A model generated the notes under the pieces. That model ran no database searches, had not been told where the DNA came from, and saw nothing but the letters and a program-made list of their open reading frames with translations. Source: Blastomyces gilchristii SLH14081 (taxonomy: Eukaryota; Ascomycota; Eurotiomycetes; Onygenales; Ajellomycetaceae). Taken from it: DNA of 64,000 bases. Each line of letters opens with the position of its first letter. The first letter of the stretch is position 1. Shown in pieces: positions 58,689-64,000 of this stretch. Both the position numbers and the translations under genes were made by a program. The stretch is from positions 8,067,551-8,131,550 of the forward strand of contig NW_003101682.1 of NCBI RefSeq assembly GCF_000003855.2, given 5' to 3'.

Positions 58689-61600
58689 ATATACAACTAA
58701 AACAATAAAAAAAGTTTAAAAACTCTTCAAAAATCACATTTATTCAAAATAATGTGAATAGAAACACAAATTGTATTTATTCTTATCTTCAAATTACATT
58801 TGAATAAAAAGTTGATTTTATACTGCTTCAGAAGCTGAATTTTGATGCTGAGTAAAAATATGTTATTTCTCATTCAAGCTACTACTGCTTTCTATCTCAA
58901 AAGTCTGAGATAAACTCAAGAGTAGTGATCTATGAAAGAAAGAGATTAAGATATCAATTCAATCTAAGATTTAATATCATGTCTGACACTGATATTCTGG
59001 TGCGTGATATTATAGATAAAGAGAATGAGTTTGATACTAGACAGTGAATAAATACATATAATGAAAAGTCATTGAAGAAAAATAACAATATCTGAATAAT
59101 TGATAGAGAATTTCTGAATAAAACTTTATTAAGAAACTCTATAATAGTAGAAGATTTCAATACACATCATTTCTGATAAATTTCAGAATGTAAAAGAGGA
59201 GTAAGAGAAGATAATCTGATTGAATGAATTTTTAAGTATTTAATAGATTTAGTTAACAAGTCTGATTAATAAACATTCTTTAGAAAAGATATGAAACAGA
59301 AGTCTATTATAGATCTAATCTTTATATCACAAAATCTAATGAAAAAAGAACTTGTAAACTGATTTAATAATTTAAATGAGATATCAGAATCAGATCATGA
59401 GATTATTCAATTTAATATTGAACTGAGTGAAAAATAAATGAGTGAAAACTCTCTTCTATCTCATCAGTTTAACTTTGAAAAAGCTGATTGAAAAGCAGTT
59501 GAAGAAAGTATAAAACTGTTAAAATCTAAAAAGCAGAGTGAATTATATTGAAATCCTGATCAAGATATCTCAAATGAAATGCTTGAGAATAGAGTGAAGC
59601 TTATTACATTTATTATTCTAATAAGTGTTAGAGATAATATTTCAAATAAAAAGTCTTCTGAGTATTTTAAATCTTGATGAAATGAGAATATCATATCTAA
59701 AAGAAAATAATTAGCTACTGCTAGAAGGAATTGAAAGAATGATGTAATATCTGATAAAGAGTTCAAAACTGTCAGAAATGAATATTTTTCAGATCTCAAA
59801 AGAGATAAAACAGACTGCTGAAATAAATTTCTTAAAGAAGTATAAGAAAAGAAAGTTTTTAAAGCTTTTAACTTTACTAAAATAAGAAGTGTAGTAAAAC
59901 TTTCAGCTCTAGAATATAAGTTTCAGAATGAATTATATACAGCAAATGTTTTTGAGAAAAAATGTCAAGCTTTTATAAGAATTCTCTTTCAATACTCATC
60001 AGATTCAGATTCAGAGAAAAAGAATATATCACTTCATAACTATACTGATGAAAATGACTGAGAATGCTCTGAGCTTATACAAGATGAATTAGAGTCAGCT
60101 ATCTTCTCAAGTTCAGTTAAAACTGCTGCAGAGCCTGATTCAATCAATTATTTGATTATTCAAAATATATACTTCTACTTAAAGAATGAATATTTTGAGC
60201 TCTTTTTCAATCTCTTAAAAAATGAATATCATTCTGAATGCTGAAGAGAAGCCACTGTAGTGATGCTTGTAAAATCTAATAGAAAAATTTCAATTTTTAA
60301 GTTATATAGACTAATATCTCTATTGAACTGTCTAGAAAAGGTTTTAGAAAAGATAATAGCTTCTTAAATATTTTTTATAAGCTTTATTAATAATTCTCTT
60401 TTATTCAGTGAATAAATGAAAGATAGAAATCAATGTTCTGTAATTGACACTGTTCTCTCAGTTATTCATAATATTCAAATAGTAAAGCATGAAGATCTGG
60501 TCTCAACTGCAGTTTTTATTGATATAAAAGAAACATTTAATCATATTTCAAAATCAAAGTTAATTCAGACTTTGAAGATGTTAAAACTGTCTCTTGCTCT
60601 AATAAAATGAGTTAACTGTTTTATATCTAAAAGAATCATACAACTATTCTTTAATGAAATGAAATAAGACAAGACTGAGATAAAAATAGAAGTACTGTAA
60701 GAATCTTCAATCTCTCTGATTTTTATTTGCAATATACACTGCATATCTATTCAAAAATAGAGATACAAAAATAGTGAGATCTCTGAGTTATATAAATGAT
60801 ATTGATCTAGTCTACAGCTCAAAAACAATCAGAGAGAATTTGAAAGTGATTAAAAAATTAGTAAAGAAATTCTTCATTAGAGTACATAATAATTAAATTT
60901 AATTTAATATGAATAAAACTGAGTTAATTCATTTCTTTTCTAGATTCAATGAGAAAGAACTATATCTAACTCTTTTAAATAGAGAGATTAAACCCAGTTT
61001 AAATATCAAATGATTAGAAGTATGATTAAAGTTCAAGTTAAATTTTAAATATTACATTCAACAAAGAACTATCAAGGCAGAAAGACTATTGAATAACATA
61101 ATCAGACTATCAAATACAGAGAGAGGTCTATTGTTTCAGACTATAAGACAGTTATATATAACCTGTATTATCTCAGTAGCTGATTATGAAGTTCAAGTTT
61201 AATAGAATAATCAAAGAAATTTCACTGAACTTTTTCAAAGTCTATAAAACAGAGTTTTGAGAAGAATTCTGAGAGCATTCAAATCATCTTCTATTAAAAT
61301 AATGAAAATTGAAGCTTCAATTCCATCTTCTGCTATTGAATTTAAAAAGACCTGTATGAACTATGCTCTGAGAGTTATGAAGATGAGCTCAAATCATATA
61401 ATCAGAGAAAGAGTCTCTTCATCATTTTCATCATTAACTCTGGAAATGAACTAGATTGAAATAGATTTATTCATTGAAATGAAAATAATTCTTCAAAGAA
61501 AATGCCTTCTTAACTATATAGACTATACTCACTGATTAAAGATCAATTTTCTTCTTTAAATATTAAAAAAGTTAATCATGAGAAGATATCTCTCTGAAGA

Positions 61601-62632
61601 GAAAAGCTTGATTCTCTTATAGACTGACAAATAAGTGAACTATCTGAAGAGAAAGAATATGAACAGTATTTGAAGAGAATTTCTACAATTAATATAGAAG
61701 ACTCTATTCTGATTTATTCAGATAACTTAAAAAATGAAAATTTAAATAGATTAGATGCAGACATTGCTTATACTGAAGATAATATTAATTTTATCTCAGA
61801 TTTCTGAAATTCAGATAATGAATCTGAAGTCTTTGATACTGAACTATTTGTAATAGTGAAAGCTTTCAAACTCATTGAAATGAAATCTTATAAAAGAGAA
61901 AATAGTTTAAAAGAGATATGAATATTCTCTGACAGTTAAGCTGTCTTAAAAAGACTTAGAAATAGTTAGATTCATAATAATCAAATGAATCTTGAACTGA
62001 TTTTAAACTCTGTTTTGAAAATTCAAAAGAGAAGAATATCAAAGCTGATAATTTCTCTGCACTGAGTTCCTGCTCATATGAACATTCATGACAATGAATT
62101 GGCTGATTCAGCTGTAAAAAAGATTTCAGAACTAAGCAGATCTATTCAAAAAATTATGTTCTAATCTTTTATAAAGAGAAAGATAAAAGAATCTTGTTTA
62201 GATAAGTGAAATGAAAGCTGGCAGAAACAAAAAAAATGTACAAGATTTCAAACAAAACTCAAGTGAAAGTCTTGTTCAATTAAATGTAAAAAGAAAGTAT
62301 TCTCATCTATAATGCAGCTGAAACTAGAACATGGCTATTTCACATCTTATATAAAAAGATTTGATAATAGATTTGATTCAATAGAATGCTCATTCTACAA
62401 TACAAATGAGAATTCTGAGTATATTGTAATACACTGTGCATTATACAATAGTCTCAGAGCCAGATTGAAAGAGAAGTATAATCTAAATCAATTAAATATG
62501 AGATTCTTATTCTCAACTGAGACTGGAATTAAATACTTAATAGACTTTCTATCAGAAACTCAAGCAGCTATAAGAAAATAGCTAAATTCAGAAATATCTG
62601 AATATGAAGAGAAGAAAATTAATCAGATATAG
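58685..62632 (+). pseudogene. LINE-6 ORF2: endonuclease, RT, RNase H, zinc motif
   Basis: 1316 codons from ATG 58685 to TAG 62630-62632, in frame throughout. Endonuclease (APE type) about 58700-59420: LLQK-LNFDAE near 58826, EDFNTHHF near 59150 (GDFN expected), SDHEII at 59391-59408. RT about 60250-60830: FIDIKETFNHIS near 60517, and the Y-x-DD box near 60790 as YINDIDLVYSS. RNase H about 61690-62090 with IYSDN, FSDS and LH-stop-VPAH. C-terminal motif CSFYNTNEN...VIHC in 62312-62581. Trp codons are nearly all TGA/TAA. It would nick target DNA and reverse-transcribe the LINE, and probably the SINE. Confidence 0.92.
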
Positions 62633-63001
62633 TCTGTTACAACAGCTATATACTATCTTTTAATAATTTGTTTTGTTACAGTCTCTCTTTACTTTACTTT
62701 TTCTTTCTATTCTTTTCTATTCATCTATTTAATATGTCTATCTTTCAGACTGTGTTCTCTTTTCTTTTATCATGGTATTGTCAGATGATTTTAAAGTATT
62801 AGAAGATGTTAAAATACTGCACTTTGTAAACAGTTTTTGTATTCTGAGCAGGAATTTTCTGATTTTACATATCTGAAATTGATGAATGTATAATAGTTAA
62901 CTTTATAGATATATAAAAAACCCTGAGAACTAAAAGTTCTCAGGTAGATATCAGAGTCTCTGACTGCATACATCTATAACTGAAGAATAATAATAATAAT
63001 A
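62633..63001 (+). other. LINE-6 3' UTR, hairpin and TAA tail
   Basis: Hairpin with arms CTGAGAACT and AGTTCTCAG at 62923-62943. Ends TGAAGAATAATAATAATAAT up to 63001. Confidence 0.85.
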
Positions 63002-63015
63002 ACTTCTTGTTTTAG

Positions 63016-63650
63016 TATAGTTGAAGACTTTAAAAAACTTCTTTTTTCTATACTTCTTCAAGAAATTTGTTTCAACAATCTGTTTTAACTCTTTTAATAT
63101 CTGAAAAATATTCATTTTGAATAGCTTTTAACTCTTTATCAGATATTAAGTTATTCTTTCAATCTCTCTCAGCAGTAACTAATTATTTTCTTTTAAAAGT
63201 GATATTTTCATTTCATCAAGATTTGAAATACTTAGAAGACTTTTTCTTTGAAATATTTTCTCTAATACTTGTTAGAAGAATAGATGTAATCAGCTTTACT
63301 CTATTCTTAAGCATTTTATTTAAGATATCTTAACTTTAATTTCAATAGAGCTCACTCTGCATTTCAGATTTCAGCCGTTTTACACTTTCTGTAACTACTT
63401 TTCAATCAGCTTTTTCAAAGTTATACAGATTAGAGAGAAGAGGATTTTCACTTCTTTATTTTTCACTCAGTTCAATATTAAATTGAATGATTTCATGACT
63501 TAATTGTGAAGTTTTATTTGAAATAATAAATCAGTTTATAAGTCTTTTTCAATTAGATTTTATGATATGAAAGTTAGATCTATAATAGATTTCTGTTTCA
63601 TATCTTTTCTAAAGAATGTTTATTGATCAGACTTGTTAACTAAATCTATT
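63016..63650 (-). mobile_element. LINE-5, third part (endonuclease to RT linker)
   Basis: Minus-strand LINE sequence matching LINE-6 about 59250-59880. Starts after the right duplication of LINE-6 and ends where the Gypsy-3b LTR begins. Confidence 0.88.
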
Positions 63651-63817
63651 TATAATTCAAAGATTGCTTCAGTCAGTGTATAATTACAGGCGTACGCCGG
63701 CTTCTTATATAGATTATACTAAATTAATTAGTGGCCGCTATGACCTCTTTACATTCATAAGTATGTTCAGAAGTGGCTGTGTTATTATTCAGCAGTCATA
63801 TGTTCTTTCAAATCACA
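63651..63817 (-). repeat. 3' LTR of Gypsy-3b (minus strand)
   Basis: 167 bp, outer end TATAATTC (from TGTGATTC) at 63651, inner end AATCACA at 63817. Contains the unmutated CAGGCGTACGCCGGCTTC. The open frame 63664-63879 is a chance reading of this LTR, matched by others at 47928 and 57236. Confidence 0.9.
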
Positions 63818-64000
63818 TTCTCTCTCACCTGATTCAGTCACACTCATGTGATCATGACATACACTCTAGCTTCATGTGAATTAGCATGTCACTAGTGTTC
63901 ATAATTGTATAGTCTATTTCTGATTTGACTAGTATTCTGTGTACATTTTCACAAAGAAACTTCTACTATAGTACATCTCTTATTCACTAACTTTTTTCAT
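63818..64000 (-). mobile_element. Gypsy-3b internal 3' end, runs out of the window
   Basis: Begins with TTCTCTCTCACCTG, the reverse of the polypurine tract, then matches Gypsy-3a 57297 down to about 57115. Shows that the antisense-ORF region of Gypsy-3a is a family feature at least near its end. Confidence 0.85.

Larger units (their letters stand above)
45876..63001 (+). mobile_element. LINE-6: full-length Tad1-like LINE in LINE-5, split by Gypsy-3a
   Basis: Perfect 14-bp duplication ACTTCTTGTTTTAG at 45862-45875 and 63002-63015, inside LINE-5. Its own length is about 7.6 kb without Gypsy-3a. Layout: GC-rich 5' UTR with a tandem repeat, ORF1 (548 codons), ORF2 (1316 codons) overlapping by ATGA, 3' UTR with hairpin, TAA tail. 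Both ORFs keep their frame over the full length, with only stop substitutions. Confidence 0.95.

Noticed and set aside
63664..63879. Repeated small protein with SVYNYRRTPASYI-like start, also at 47928-48212 and 57236-57451
   Set aside because: All three are readings of the 167-bp Gypsy-3 LTR and flanks, antisense to the element.
1..64000. Centromere
   Set aside because: AT-rich nested retrotransposons with chromodomain integrase would fit, but subtelomeric or interstitial AT-rich blocks look the same; nothing in the sequence decides.

Overview
This window looks like a transposon graveyard from the AT-rich compartment of a filamentous ascomycete genome. I found no credible host gene. Almost every base belongs to one of a few transposable-element families: Ty3/Gypsy retrotransposons with a chromodomain, a Tad1-like LINE, a fungal-type hAT DNA transposon with its short non-autonomous relatives, and one tRNA-derived SINE. 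Coding frames are riddled with TGA/TAA where Trp, Arg and Gln are expected. Yet reading frames hold over kilobases without net indels, which is what a repeat-directed C-to-T process (RIP-like) does, not ordinary decay. The base contexts are unusual: CpG and CpC/GpG are almost gone while CpA/TpG is kept.

Layout from the left. Position 1-8828 is a plus-strand LINE (LINE-1), split at 1740-7460 by a complete 5.7-kb Gypsy (Gypsy-1a) with 314-bp LTRs and a perfect GAACT duplication. 8829-9794 is unidentified. 9795-10838 is a Gypsy-1 gag/protease fragment (1b). From 10839 a minus-strand Gypsy-1 (1c) begins. It holds an hAT-type MITE (11244-11749) and a second minus-strand Gypsy-1 (1d, 12454-19959), which itself holds a MITE (14696-15200) and a truncated LINE (16208-17607). 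1c resumes at 19960-21972 and is cut by a Gypsy-2 fragment (2a), which is cut by an hAT fragment, which is cut by another minus-strand Gypsy-1 (1e, from 23356). 1e holds a complete Gypsy-2 (2b, 24765-32013, CAATT duplication), a LINE (32313-34211, perfect 13-bp duplication) and two tandem minus-strand LINEs (35487 onward).

The right half lies inside LINE-5 (minus strand, 37099 to beyond 63650). LINE-5 is interrupted by a 5.8-kb hAT transposon (39673-45496, perfect 8-bp duplication CTTCAGTA), by a full-length LINE (LINE-6, 45876-63001, 14-bp duplication) and by a Gypsy-3 copy at 63651. LINE-6 is in turn split in ORF1 by Gypsy-3a (47984-57464, 167-bp LTRs), and Gypsy-3a carries a nearly unmutated SINE (48996-49367) and a third MITE (56350-56855). 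The chain 1b > 1c > 2a > hAT-2 > 1e > LINE-5 > LINE-6 > Gypsy-3a > SINE is nine levels deep.

How the parts work together: the LINE is the likely driver of the SINE, because both end in the same GAAGAATAATAAT-type tail. The hAT transposase is the likely driver of the MITEs, through shared termini, 8-bp duplications and a shared GTGTTA repeat. All element families are copied into, then mutated within, one another. Three runs of N (12354-12453, 39454-39645, 50489-50588) limit certainty near them.
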